Positions 8,524 through 18,012 of a stretch of DNA of 64,000 nucleotides are shown here, piece by piece (position 1 is the stretch's first letter; each line of letters starts with the position of its first letter). This DNA comes from JACVRM01 sp963755085 (GTDB lineage Bacteria > Actinomycetota > Thermoleophilia > Gaiellales > Gaiellaceae). Below the pieces are notes generated by a model. It was given only the letters and a program-made list of their open reading frames with translations, searched no databases and was not told the origin of the DNA. Location: contig CAVWIN010000027.1 in assembly GCA_963755085.1 (NCBI GenBank), positions 1 through 64,000 on the forward strand, given 5' to 3'. The translations under genes and the position numbers were made by a program.

Positions 8524-9602
8524 GCGAGTCGACCGAATCCACGGAGGCAGCGCGCGCCGCAGGCGGGAGCGCCGAACAGGCCGCCTCCACGGGGACACGC
8601 GCCGCCTGGAAGCGGTACGGGCGTCCAAGCCTGCTCCTCGTCGTCACAGGGGTCTCGCTCTACCTGCTCTTCCCGAGCCTCGCGGCCGTCTTCGCATCGG
8701 GGCGGTCGCTCGACGAGCTGACGTGGTACTGGGCGGCGCTCGCGCTCGCGTTCGAGTGCGGAAGCCTGGTCTTCCTGTGGGAGCTGAACCGGATTGCCCT
8801 CCACGTCAAGAGCTGGTTCGTCGTCGCCTACGCGCAGCTCGCCGGGAACGCCGTCGGCAAGGTCGTGCCCGGCGGCGGCGCCACGGCGACAGCGTTCTCG
8901 GTCGGCATGCTCCGCCGCGCGGGCGTCGCCACGGCGAATGGGGCCACGGCGCTGACGGCGACTGCCGTGCTGCAGCTCGGCGCCGTGCTGGCGCTCCCGC
9001 TCCTCGCCCTGCCCGCAATCATCGGCGGGGCGGCCGTCGACCGCAGCCTCGCCACCTCCGCCTACCTCGGTGCTGCCCTGCTCGTGCTGCTCGTCGCCGG
9101 GGGCCTCGCAGCGTTCGTCTCGGACCGGCCGCTTCTGTTCGTCGGACGATGGGGCGAGTGGCTGCTGAACCGGACGATCCGCCGCAAGCGCAACGTGACC
9201 GGCCTGCCGGAGGCCCTTCTGGCTCAGCGCGACTTCGTCAAGCGGACGATCGGCCGGCGCTGGAAGGCCGCGATCGTCTCGGCGTCCAGTAGCACGATGC
9301 TCGACTACGCAGCCCTGCTCTGCGCCCTCCGGGCCGTCGGTGCCCAGCCGCGGCCCTCGCTCGTGATCCTCGCCTACACGAGCGGGAAGCTGCTCGCCCT
9401 GATCCCCCTCACCCCCGGTGGGCTCGGCTTTGTGGAGGCTGGGCTCGTCGGGACGCTCACTCTCGCGGGTGTCACTCCCGGCGACGCGGTCCTGGCGACG
9501 CTCACCTACCGGCTCGTCTCGTACTGGCTGCCGATCCCGGCGGGCGCCGTCGCATACGGTGCGTTCCGCCGCCGGTACCCCTCGCCCGACCGGGCGGCCT
9601 GA
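8520..9602 (+). CDS. flippase-like integral membrane protein (UPF0104/MprF-N family)
   Basis: About 360 residues with at least seven hydrophobic helices and the family signatures AGNAVGKVVPGGGATATAF and LIPLTPGGLGFVEAGLVG. This fold is shared with the N-terminal flippase domain of MprF and with uncharacterised lipid-flipping proteins. No ATG or GTG lies before the conserved core. The best start is CTG 8520, which overlaps the stop of the NADH dehydrogenase gene (CTGA), so initiation may be unusual or the 5' end may hold an error. The Ser/Thr/Glu-rich first 30 residues are weakly conserved. It is probably co-transcribed with the dehydrogenase. Confidence 0.72.
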   Translation: MSESTESTEAARAAGGSAEQAASTGTRAAWKRYGRPSLLLVVTGVSLYLLFPSLAAVFASGRSLDELTWYWAALALAFECGSLVFLWELNRIALHVKSWFVVAYAQLAGNAVGKVVPGGGATATAFSVGMLRRAGVATANGATALTATAVLQLGAVLALPLLALPAIIGGAAVDRSLATSAYLGAALLVLLVAGGLAAFVSDRPLLFVGRWGEWLLNRTIRRKRNVTGLPEALLAQRDFVKRTIGRRWKAAIVSASSSTMLDYAALLCALRAVGAQPRPSLVILAYTSGKLLALIPLTPGGLGFVEAGLVGTLTLAGVTPGDAVLATLTYRLVSYWLPIPAGAVAYGAFRRRYPSPDRAA

Positions 9603-9634
9603 TTCTCCGCAACGCCGAGTGCTACGTTCGGTTC

Positions 9635-9976
9635 CTGGAATTCGGCATTCTCGGCCCGCTCGTTGTCTGGAGTGACGATCGCGAGCTGGCGCTCGGCTCC
9701 CAGAAGCAGCGCGCGCTGCTTGCCGTCCTGCTGCTCCGGGCGAACAAGGTGGCGCCGACGGCGAGGATCATCGACGAGCTCTGGGGAGATGACCCGCCCG
9801 CAACCGCGGTGACGACCGTCCAGGTGTACGTCTCGCGGCTGCGCAAGGTGCTCGGGCAGGAGGTGATCGAGACGCGGCCGACCGGGCCGCGCGATTCGCT
9901 AGTCCGGGCCGAGCCTCCAGGCGGCGTCCATAACCTTCAGGAATCGTCGGCCTCGCGGCCTCGCGGCCGCGCCTGA
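9635..9976 (+). pseudogene. remnant of an AfsR/SARP-type regulator (N-terminal DNA-binding domain only)
   Basis: The reading starts EFGILGPLVVWSDDRELALG and continues through QKQRALLAVLLLRAN, IIDELWGDDPPATAV and VQVYVSRLRKVLG. This is the winged-helix domain of SARP regulators. After ETRPTG the sequence loses the family pattern and stops at 9976. The bacterial transcriptional activator domain that should follow is missing; a protease gene lies immediately downstream on the other strand. There is no convincing start codon (CTG 9635 is the nearest). It is best read as a decayed 5' fragment. Confidence 0.7.
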
Positions 9977-10027
9977 CGGGACGCTCTGGGCGGCGGGCAC
10001 GAACGCCGTTGCGCACGCGCGGTGCGG

Positions 10028-11171
10028 CTAGGTGCGGAGCGGTGACAGGCGTGCGCGCAGGATCCGCTCCGGCGGCGCGGGGTGGGTGAACCAGGCGATG
10101 TAGACCAGTCCGGGCGGATCGAGATCCGCGAGGTTCGCGAGCGCGAGCCGCCGGTGCGTCGCCTCGAAGGTCTCGAGGTCACCGGTGAGCGCGAGCGAGA
10201 AGTCGTCGGCCTGCCGCTCCCACCGCCGCGACAGTGCCGAGCCGAGCGGCGACAGCGCGGCCTCCAGCACTGCGCCGAGGAGCAGGACGAACGGGAGGAC
10301 GCGCGGGTCGCCAGGGCCGGCCGCGCCGATCGCGTCGCGCACGGCTTCCCACTGGAGCAAGGCCCAGAGCAGGAGCACGAACGCCGCCGTGCCGGCTATC
10401 CCGAGTGCGGTGCCCTTCGCAACGTGGCGCGCGCGGCGATGTCCGAGCTCGTGCGCGACGACGAGCTTGACCTCTGAGGGCGGAGCCTCCGTCGCAAGCG
10501 TGTCGAAGAGGACGACGCGCCGCGTGCTGCCGAGCCCCGACACGTAGGCGTTCAGCTTGCGGGTGCGGCGGCTCGCGTCGATCACCAGGACGTCGCGGAC
10601 GGGTACCCCGGCCTCGTCGGCCAGGGCGCGGAGCTGCGCCGTGAGCTCGTAATCGTCGAGCGGTCGCGCGCGGTTGAACAGCGGCTCGAGGACGACCGGG
10701 GCCGCCCAGCTGAGGAGCAGCACGAGCGCAGCGGCGGCGACCGCCGCGACGAGCGGCCACCACGTCGGGAAGGCGTGCGCCGCGGCGACCAGCCCGACGA
10801 GCGCCAGGCCCGCGAGGACGACGCCGACCCCCAGCGACTTCAGCCGGTCGGCGCCCCAGCCGGCGAGCGTCTGCGTCGAGAAGCCCCACTCGTGCTCGTG
10901 CAGGTACCCCGCCCAGAACGAGAGCGGGAGGCGAATCAGCGTCCCGAGGACGATCGTCAACGCGGCGACGCCTGCCGCGCCCGCCCACCAGGGCCACCCG
11001 TCGAACGGCGCGTAGACGCGATCCCCGAGGCCGCCGAAGGCGAGCGCCGCGAGCAATGCCAAGCCCGAGCAGCCCGTTGGCGAGCGCGGCCGCGTAGCGA
11101 GGGCGCCAGTAGCGGCGTGCGCGCTCGACCTGATCCGATCCGAACAGCTCGACGGCGGCGACCGTCTCCAC
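10028..11171 (-). CDS. M48 family membrane zinc metalloprotease (Ste24-like, frameshifted near 11063)
   Basis: Membrane-embedded zinc protease related to CAAX prenyl protease Ste24 and HtpX. The zinc motif HELGH is clear, with the second-metal-ligand region WERQADDF downstream. Several hydrophobic helices flank the catalytic part. The first 35 residues (starting at GTG 11171, with the family-typical RARRYWRPRYAAAL) lie in a different frame from the rest; one surplus base near 11063 separates them. After correction the reading is NGLLG followed by LALLAALAFGG. The gene follows the DyP-like gene by 5 bp on the same strand, so the two probably form an operon with the propeller gene upstream. Confidence 0.82.
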
Positions 11172-11176
11172 CCGAA

Positions 11177-12544
11177 TCAGTCGAGCTGCTCGCTGAGCGG
11201 GAACGAGCGGTGCGCGCGCGGCGGCACGAGGAAGTTCTGCCGGTGCGTCGTCGCGAGCACGGCGTTGAACCCCTGGCCGCGGCCGCGCGGGGATAGCGGC
11301 AGCCGCGTCCCGTCCGGGAGCACGCCGTCCATGGCGAGGCGCGTGCGGTGGAAGTCGTCGCTCGTCGGGTTGAAGATCACGAAGTGGACGCCCGCGGCGG
11401 GCTCGGCCTCCATCCGGTCGCGCTCGGGCCGCGAGCTCCAGAAGAACGGGTTGTCGAGCGTGTTGAAGTCGGCGCGCTGCGGGATCGCGGTGCCGCGCCG
11501 GTAGACGGTGCCGTCGGCGGCGATGGTGTCGCGCGCGAGCCGTGAGACGGTCTGGATCGACGAGCTGTGGCCGATGCGGCTCCGTGCGTGGAAGCCGCGC
11601 GCGACCGTGGCGGCGTCGGCGGGGTGCTCGGCGACGGTCTGCACACCGGGTGGCACGCGGAGCCCCGGGCGGAACGCGGCCCCGATGCGCTCACCGTGGT
11701 CGAAATTCAGGTACCACGCGGCGAGGTTCTCGCGGATGTGGGAGAGGTGCATGTGCGTCCCGCCTTCGAAGTAGCCGCCGGCCGCGTCGGTGTAGCCGAG
11801 CGTCTCGAGGTTCGCGATCCTGTGCGGGCCGAGGCTCGCCTTCTGCGTCGACGTCAGGCCGAGGAAGAGCTCCGCGGAGTCTGGGATCAAGTCGGCGCCG
11901 TCGATCCCCGCGGCCACGGCCATGCGCTTCGGCAGCCCGACGCCGCCCGCGAACCCGCCGCCGACGAAGCCCTTGCGGATGCTCGTCACCGCCAGGGCAT
12001 CGCGCATCTCCGCGAAGACCTGCGCTGCGGCGCCGTCGACCTCGCGGCGCACGTCGCCGCGGAAGAGCACGGCGACGTCGTTGCCCTCGAGCACCACGCC
12101 CGGCGGGTCGCTCGGGAAGCGGCGGGTGTCGAGCAGCGCCTTCACGGGCCGGCCGGTCTCGGATGCGCGCAGGTCGGTCGGGAGGTGGCGGGCCGCGAGC
12201 GCCGGGACGTGGCGCCGGAAGTAGGGGAGGCCCCAGGCGACGGTCACGCCCACGTCCCCCTCGACCGACGAGAGGGCGTCCTCGAACCGCGTGCGCGCGT
12301 CGGCGAGCGGGATGCCCCGGACGACGTTCGCGGTCACGACCTGGTGGAAGAGCGGCGGTACGACCACCTCGACGCCGTCGCTCTCCACGACACGGAGCCC
12401 GGGCAGCTCGTGCTGCTCCCGCGGCCCGACGGCGCCGCCGGGTTGCGGCGACGCCGTCAGGCGGTCGGCGAGCTCGTAGATCCCGCCGGCCGCGAGCGCG
12501 GCGGCGGCCGTGCCCGCGATCAGCTCGCGGCGGGTGAGTCGCAC
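11177..12544 (-). CDS. Tat-exported DyP-type peroxidase-like protein
   Basis: A 455-residue protein. GTG 12544 places a twin-arginine signal at the very N-terminus (VRLTRRELIAGTAAAALAAG). This supports the choice of start and separates the gene from the upstream one, with which it reads as a single open frame only because of a frame error near 12598. The C-terminal half has the GTHMHLSHIRENLAAWY stretch and a late FNTLDNPFFW/VHFVIFNPTSDDF segment resembling dye-decolorising peroxidases, which bind heme and are often Tat substrates. The canonical GxxDG motif is not clean, so the enzyme class is tentative. Export by Tat is well supported. Confidence 0.65.
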   Translation of the reverse strand: MRLTRRELIAGTAAAALAAGGIYELADRLTASPQPGGAVGPREQHELPGLRVVESDGVEVVVPPLFHQVVTANVVRGIPLADARTRFEDALSSVEGDVGVTVAWGLPYFRRHVPALAARHLPTDLRASETGRPVKALLDTRRFPSDPPGVVLEGNDVAVLFRGDVRREVDGAAAQVFAEMRDALAVTSIRKGFVGGGFAGGVGLPKRMAVAAGIDGADLIPDSAELFLGLTSTQKASLGPHRIANLETLGYTDAAGGYFEGGTHMHLSHIRENLAAWYLNFDHGERIGAAFRPGLRVPPGVQTVAEHPADAATVARGFHARSRIGHSSSIQTVSRLARDTIAADGTVYRRGTAIPQRADFNTLDNPFFWSSRPERDRMEAEPAAGVHFVIFNPTSDDFHRTRLAMDGVLPDGTRLPLSPRGRGQGFNAVLATTHRQNFLVPPRAHRSFPLSEQLD

Positions 12545-12552
12545 GTCCAGTG

Positions 12553-14074
12553 CTAGCGCACGGCCGTCTCGACGCGGCTCATCGGGATCAGCCGGAGTCA
12601 TCCCGCGCGTCGCCGTCGTGGTCGCGTAGACGACGCCGACCGGCTCGATCTGGGCGCCCACGAGCCCTGGCGCGACCGTGAGCCGCGCCGTCCGCCCGGA
12701 GGTGACGTCGACGGCGTAGACCGAGCTCCCGGCGGTGAAGAGCGCGATCCCGTACTGGACGTCCACGTGTGATGCGCGCGCGGGGATCGCCCAGCTGTGC
12801 AGCCGGCGCCCGGTCGGGAGCGTCAGGACGTCCAGCCGTCCCTGCCGGGTCGTCGCGACGACCAGGTTGCGGTGAACGGCGAACGACGTCGCGCCCGGGA
12901 CATCCAGGTGGCGACGGAAGCCGTGGACCGAGTTCAGCGTGATGGCTCCGCTCGCCGTCAGCGTGCCGATCTGCCAGCGGTCGGCCGACACGTCACGGAC
13001 GGTGCCCGGGACGCTGGCAAGGTTGCGGCCGCGGTAGGGGCCGGTCACGCGCCCGACGGTCGTCGCCGTCCCGTTCACGACCGAGAACACGAGCGTATTG
13101 CCGTCGCCCGCGAGCGCGCCGAGCGCCGTGCGCGGGCCGAGCTCGGAGAGGCGGCGGATGACCCACTCCTGGCAGCCGATCCCATCGGCGGCGACGAGCA
13201 TCGGGCGGCCGCGGTGCGTCGTGACCCACTCGGCGCGGTTGCCGGCGAGGGCGAGGGCCGAGATGCGGCCTGAACGGGTGCCGGGCGCGCAGGTCGGCCC
13301 GGCCTTCTGCGAGACCTGGAAGACGGAGCGCCACGGGATGCTCCAGAACATGACGCGGTCGCAGCCGTTCGCGCCGCCGACGGCAAACGCGGCCTGCGTC
13401 CCGTCGACCGACAGTGCGCGGACGGGGCCGCCGGTGCGGAAGCCGCGCCCGGTCTGGGTGAGCTCCCAGCGCACCGCGCGGGTCGGCATGAACTTGAGCA
13501 TCGTGCGGTTGCGCGGCGCGTTCTTCAGCGTGTTGTCCTGGTACGCGAGGCCGTGGGTGTTCAGGAGCGGGCTGTCGCCGCGGCGGACAGGGGCGACCAT
13601 GGTCGTGCTGCCACTCTGCAGCGCAGTCACCCAGATGCCGTTGCGCGCGCGGTACGCAGCGAGGCCGCCGGAGACCTGCAGCGTCTCGGGGTGGACGGAG
13701 ACGGGCAGCGGCCACGCGTGGACGACGCGCCCCGTCGGGTCGAAGACCTGCAGGCGGTCGGGCCGGTCGGCGCCGCCGGCGCTGACGAGGCGGGCGGACG
13801 AGGCGGGCGAGCGATTCGAGGTCACGGAGCTGCACGCGGCGCTCGAGGGTTGCGGACGTGCCGTGCTCGCGCGCCAGACGAGCACCTGGCAGCCCGCGTT
13901 CGCGCGGAGCGCGAGCGTGACGGTGCTGCCCTGCAGTCGGTAGGCGGCGACGTGGCCGGTGACCGAGAGCGACCGGGTTCCGGCGGGATCGGGGTGGCAG
14001 ACGTAGGCGACGGCCGGCGCCGCGAGCAAGAGCGCGGCTCCGGCGACGGCGAGGCGGACGGGTACACGACCCAT
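12553..14074 (-). CDS. secreted beta-propeller-like protein (frameshifted near 12598)
   Basis: About 507 codons. A signal peptide (VRLAVAGAALLLAAPAVA) begins at ATG 14074. The rest is a run of short beta-strand repeats with alternating WV/AV and G-N/T turns, typical of a secreted propeller; no enzymatic motif is seen. In the raw sequence the frame runs on into the next gene. Skipping one base at about 12598 gives the natural ending LRLIPMSRVETAVR and a TAG at 12553-12555, nine bases before the Tat signal start of the next gene. This strongly suggests two genes falsely joined. Confidence 0.7.
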
Positions 14075-14233
14075 GGTGGGGACCTCCCGGCTCGTTGACC
14101 GAACCGCCCGAATGTACCGGTGTCGCTTGTGCCGATCAACGCGACCGTTGCGGTGTGGGCCGCCAACACCGCGCAGGAGGATGCCTTCGTCGAGATTGCA
14201 CTCGATCCGGCAGTGTCGTAGCGTCGGCCGGCC

Positions 14234-15268
14234 GTGTGGCTGATCACGCTCCGCGATCTTCAGTGGCGTCGCCGCCGGTTCCTGATCGCGGTCGTCGCCA
14301 CGGGCGTGGTGTTCGCGCTCGCCCTCATGCTCTCCGGCGTTAGCTCAAGCTTCGACAACGAGATCAACCGAACCGTGCGCTCGTTCCATGCCGATTCCTG
14401 GCTGATCTCGCGCGGGAGCCTCGGGCCGTTCACGGGGCCGACCGCCTTCCCGGCCGGCCGCGCCCGGGACGTGGCACGGTTGCCCGGCGTGGATCGAGCA
14501 GACCCGGTCGCCATCCTGAGGGCGACGACCACGACGCCGAGCACGCGCAACGTCAACGTGATCGGGGTCGTGAACGGCGGGGTCGGCGCTCCGCCGGGCC
14601 TGACGCTCGGGCAGCGCACGGCGGTCGTGGACTCGAGTCTCGGTCTCAAGCGGGGAGACGCGCTCGACCTCAACGGGACAACCTTCCGGGTCGCTGCCGT
14701 CACGGGTGGAATGACCTACTTCGCCGGCATCCCGACCGTGGTGATCGCGCTCGGTGATGCTCAGCAACTTGGCCTCGGCGGCGCGTCCCTTGCCACGGCG
14801 ATCGTCGCCCAGGGCACGCCGACCCGGGCGCCCGCCGGCCTGTCGGTGCTCTCGAATCACGACGTGAGGGTCGATCTCGCACGGCCCGTGCACGAGGCGA
14901 AGCAGACCATCAGCCTCATCCGGTGGCTGCTCTGGGCGGTGGCGGCGGGGATCATCGCCGCGATGGTGTACCTCTCCGCACTCGAGCGCGGCCGCGACTT
15001 CGCCGTCCTGAAGGCGATCGGGCTGTCCACGAGAAGCGTCCTCGGCGGCCTAGTGTTGCAGGCGGTCCTGCTCGCGCTCGCGTCGGCCGTGCTCGCGGTC
15101 GTGTTCGAGTTCGCCATGGCGCCGGCATCGGCCTTGCGGGTGGAGGTGTCAGGGACCGACTTCGTGTTGCTGCCCGTGATCGCCGTTGTGGTCGGTGCGC
15201 TCGCGAGCCTGCTCGCACTTCGGCGTGCGGTCGGAGTCGATCCCGCCCTTGCCTTCGGAGGTGCGTGA
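14234..15268 (+). CDS. ABC transporter permease (FtsX/MacB type)
   Basis: A 344-residue permease starting at GTG 14234. One N-terminal helix (FLIAVVATGVVFALALML) is followed by a periplasmic domain of about 190 residues. Three C-terminal helices carry the FtsX-family signature, with AIGLSTRSVLGGLVLQAVLL in the second. Its stop overlaps the start of the ATPase gene (GTGA at 15265-15268), so the two subunits are translationally coupled. MacB-like permeases of this kind move lipids or peptides, or transmit mechanical signals, rather than importing sugars. The substrate is unknown. Confidence 0.82.
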   Translation: MWLITLRDLQWRRRRFLIAVVATGVVFALALMLSGVSSSFDNEINRTVRSFHADSWLISRGSLGPFTGPTAFPAGRARDVARLPGVDRADPVAILRATTTTPSTRNVNVIGVVNGGVGAPPGLTLGQRTAVVDSSLGLKRGDALDLNGTTFRVAAVTGGMTYFAGIPTVVIALGDAQQLGLGGASLATAIVAQGTPTRAPAGLSVLSNHDVRVDLARPVHEAKQTISLIRWLLWAVAAGIIAAMVYLSALERGRDFAVLKAIGLSTRSVLGGLVLQAVLLALASAVLAVVFEFAMAPASALRVEVSGTDFVLLPVIAVVVGALASLLALRRAVGVDPALAFGGA

Positions 15269-16245
15269 TCTCTCTCGTCTGCCAGGACCTCGTTGTCGAA
15301 TACGCGAGCGGCGGCTACCTCGTCCGACCGATTGACGGGCTCGACTTCGAGGTGAGCCGCGGCGAGCTCGCGCTCCTGCTGGGGGCAAGCGGCTGCGGGA
15401 AGACCACCCTGCTCTCCGTGCTCGCCGCGATCCTCCGGCCCGCATCCGGCACGGTGGCGGTCGAGCGCCTCGAGATCACCCGCCTCCAGGGCACCGAGCT
15501 CGCCGACTACCGCCTGCACCGCGTCGGCATCGTCTTCCAGGCGTTCAACCTGATCCCGAGCCTGACCGCGACGGAGAACGTCCAGATCCCGCTGCGGGCG
15601 TCGGGGTTGGGCCGCCGGGCGGCTCGCGAGCGAGCCGACGCCCTGCTCGCTCAGGTCGACCTCGCCGACCGCCGCCAGCACCGTCCCGCCGACCTCTCCG
15701 GAGGTCAGCAGCAGCGGGTGGCGATCGCCCGCGCGCTCGCCCTCGACCCGCCGCTCGTTCTCGCCGACGAGCCCACCGCGCACCTCGACTACATCCAGGT
15801 CGAGGGCGTGCTCCGCCTGCTGCGGGAGATCGCCGACAGCGGGCGCATCGTGGTCGTCTCGACCCACGACGAGCGCCTCATCCCGCTGGCCGATCGTGTC
15901 GTCGCCATGAGCGCGAAGACGATGGACAGACCGGGCGTGACGGAGGAGGTGGCTCTCGCTCCCGGCGAGGTGCTGTTCGCGCAGGGTGACGCCGGAGAGC
16001 TCGTGTACGTCGTCGAGGAGGGGGAGATCGAGATCGTGCGCGTGAGGGACGACCGCACCGAGGAGGCGCTCGCCCGAGTCGGACCGAGTCGGTACTTCGG
16101 AGAGCTCGCACCGCTCTTCGGCATCCAGCGCTCCGCAACCGCGCGGGCGACCATGCCGACGCGCGTCGTCGGCCTCTCCGTGGCCGAGTTCCGGCGGCGC
16201 TTCCGGGGCGAGAAGCTGTCGCACCTGATGGGGCAGATTTCCTAG
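15265..16245 (+). CDS. ABC ATPase fused to a cyclic-nucleotide-binding domain
   Basis: A 326-residue protein from GTG 15265. Residues 1-215 are a LolD/MacB-class ATPase: Walker A GASGCGKTT, signature LSGGQQQRVAIARAL, Walker B LVLADEPTAHLD, and the H-loop STHDE. Residues 230-326 are a cNMP-binding domain with an intact phosphate-binding cassette (YFGELAPLFGIQRSATA, the Glu and Arg that contact cyclic nucleotides both present). ABC ATPases with this extra domain are unusual and imply that transport is gated by cAMP or a related ligand. The gene ends 4 bp into the convergent patatin gene, which has its own cNMP domain. Confidence 0.85.
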   Translation: MISLVCQDLVVEYASGGYLVRPIDGLDFEVSRGELALLLGASGCGKTTLLSVLAAILRPASGTVAVERLEITRLQGTELADYRLHRVGIVFQAFNLIPSLTATENVQIPLRASGLGRRAARERADALLAQVDLADRRQHRPADLSGGQQQRVAIARALALDPPLVLADEPTAHLDYIQVEGVLRLLREIADSGRIVVVSTHDERLIPLADRVVAMSAKTMDRPGVTEEVALAPGEVLFAQGDAGELVYVVEEGEIEIVRVRDDRTEEALARVGPSRYFGELAPLFGIQRSATARATMPTRVVGLSVAEFRRRFRGEKLSHLMGQIS

Positions 16246-17930
16246 GCGACGGGCGCCGAGGGCACCTGGCGCGGCGACAACGCCGCAAGCAGCGCGTCCT
16301 TCGCTCCGCCGCTCAGCGCCTCCTCCGCGGCCCGTCGTCCCGCGTCGATGGCAGGATCGATGCGGCGGAAGTCGCGGAGTGACAGTTCGTGCACGTCCGG
16401 GGTGATCACGATCTGGGCCAGGCTATGGCTGGCCTCCGTCCGCTCGATGCTGCCAAGGACAGTCGCGCGTGAGAGCGTCTCGAGAATCGTGGGCAGCGAC
16501 GCCCGGACAGTCCGCTTCATGTCCTCGGCGGTGATTCGGCGCATGACGTCGACGGCGATGATCGGGCCGGGCTCGTCGGCGGCCATCACGTCGGTCGGCA
16601 GGTTGTTGAGGATGCCGCCGTCGACGAGCAGCTGCGCTTCGTACGGGCGGGGCGGTACCAGGCCGGGGATGATCATGCTGGTGCCGACGGCCTCCCAGAG
16701 CGGCCCCTCCCGATGAACCACCATGTGACCGCTCAACAGGTCAGCGCTCACGGTGAAGAAGGGCCGCGGCAGCTCTTCGACGCTGATGTCCCCGAACACG
16801 CGCCGGAGCATCGACTGCCCGCGGCGCGCCCGGATCAGGGCATGGCGCGGCAGCGTGTAGTCGCTAAAGGGGGCCCGCTCGGCAACCTCTGTCCGGCAGG
16901 TGTCGATCGCGCGCTCGGGGCTCCAGCCGAGGGCGACCATCGCAGCGATGAACGCACCCATGCTCGTCCCGCCCGCGCGGTCGATCTCGAGCCCATGGCC
17001 GGCCAGCACCTCCAGCACCCCGAGATGCGCGAATGAGCGCGCGCCGCCGCCGGACAGCACGACGCCAAGCGACCTCCCGGCGAGCCGGCGCGCCACTCGG
17101 GGCCAGGCGGACCGGTCGTCCTCCGCGACGACGTGGTGGGTGCTGACGCGAGCAACTGCACGCCACTGCGGCAGGGTGCGGACGGCGGCAGTGCTCAGGA
17201 AGACGACGTCGATGCCGTCGGCCAGGCGGAGCCCGGCCCCGGGCGCACCCGCCGCAAGAACGAGGACGCGATCCGCCTGCCGCACGCAGAAGTCGGTCCA
17301 GGCGCCTCCGTCCGGAGGCGCCAAGAGCAGGACGTACTCGGCCTGTCGCTCGAGGGCCCCGAGCCGCTCCGCCCAGCCGTCCGTCTCGAGACGCTCGACG
17401 GCGACCGTCGGCCCGAGCGAGGCGAACGCGGCGGTGAGCTCGTCGAAGATCGGCCGCGCGTTGATCGTGCCCGTCGGCCGGACGGCGAACACGGCAGGTG
17501 GGACGTCCGGCTCGACGAGTCCGCCGCTTTGCTGCAGCTGACGTGCCAGCGAGGTTGCGAGGGCGACGCTCAACTCCCGGTCACGGGCAACGAGCGCGGC
17601 GAAGTCGCCGCCCTCGAGCTCGAGGAGCTCGCTGTCGCGCACGGCCTGGACGGAGGCGGAGCGTGGGGTGCCCGTCAGGACGGCGAGCTCGCCGATCGCC
17701 GCTCCGGGGCCGACGAGGCGGGCGATCCGCTGCTCGCCGTCGCGCTCGACGACGACGCGCAGCCGCCCCGAGACGACGAAGTACAGGCGATCGGCGGGAT
17801 CGCCTTCCCGGAAAAGCCACTCCTGAGCCTCGAGGCGGATGGGCTCGGCTGCGCTGAGCAGCTCCTCCTGGACGCGAGACGGGAGCGTGCCGAGGAGCGC
17901 CGCGTCCCCGAGCGGAACGCCGTTGCCCAT
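16242..17930 (-). CDS. cNMP-binding patatin-like phospholipase
   Basis: A cytoplasmic, NTE/RssA-like lipase controlled by a cyclic nucleotide domain. From ATG 17930 (a GTG at 17993 is possible but adds unconserved residues) the protein has an N-terminal cNMP-binding domain with an intact cassette (IGELAVLTGTPRSAS). A middle Rossmann-like segment of about 150 residues follows, then the patatin domain: oxyanion loop GGGARSFAHLG, nucleophile GTSMG, and catalytic Asp in DGG. All key residues are present. It is divergent from the class III cyclase gene, with only 82 bp between starts, and convergent with the ABC-cNMP gene. Confidence 0.87.
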   Translation of the reverse strand: MGNGVPLGDAALLGTLPSRVQEELLSAAEPIRLEAQEWLFREGDPADRLYFVVSGRLRVVVERDGEQRIARLVGPGAAIGELAVLTGTPRSASVQAVRDSELLELEGGDFAALVARDRELSVALATSLARQLQQSGGLVEPDVPPAVFAVRPTGTINARPIFDELTAAFASLGPTVAVERLETDGWAERLGALERQAEYVLLLAPPDGGAWTDFCVRQADRVLVLAAGAPGAGLRLADGIDVVFLSTAAVRTLPQWRAVARVSTHHVVAEDDRSAWPRVARRLAGRSLGVVLSGGGARSFAHLGVLEVLAGHGLEIDRAGGTSMGAFIAAMVALGWSPERAIDTCRTEVAERAPFSDYTLPRHALIRARRGQSMLRRVFGDISVEELPRPFFTVSADLLSGHMVVHREGPLWEAVGTSMIIPGLVPPRPYEAQLLVDGGILNNLPTDVMAADEPGPIIAVDVMRRITAEDMKRTVRASLPTILETLSRATVLGSIERTEASHSLAQIVITPDVHELSLRDFRRIDPAIDAGRRAAEEALSGGAKDALLAALSPRQVPSAPVA

Positions 17931-18012
17931 GGGCCATTCTGGCACCGTCCCGTCGTGGCGTCGAGTAGGCGCAAGGCCGTCGCATGACTTCACACGGGCC
18001 GCGCCGCGCGGA

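Noticed and set aside
11177..14074. A single 965-residue propeller-peroxidase fusion protein
   Set aside because: One surplus base near 12598 explains the fusion. Correcting it gives a natural stop at 12553-12555 for the first gene, and the second then starts with a Tat signal at 12544.
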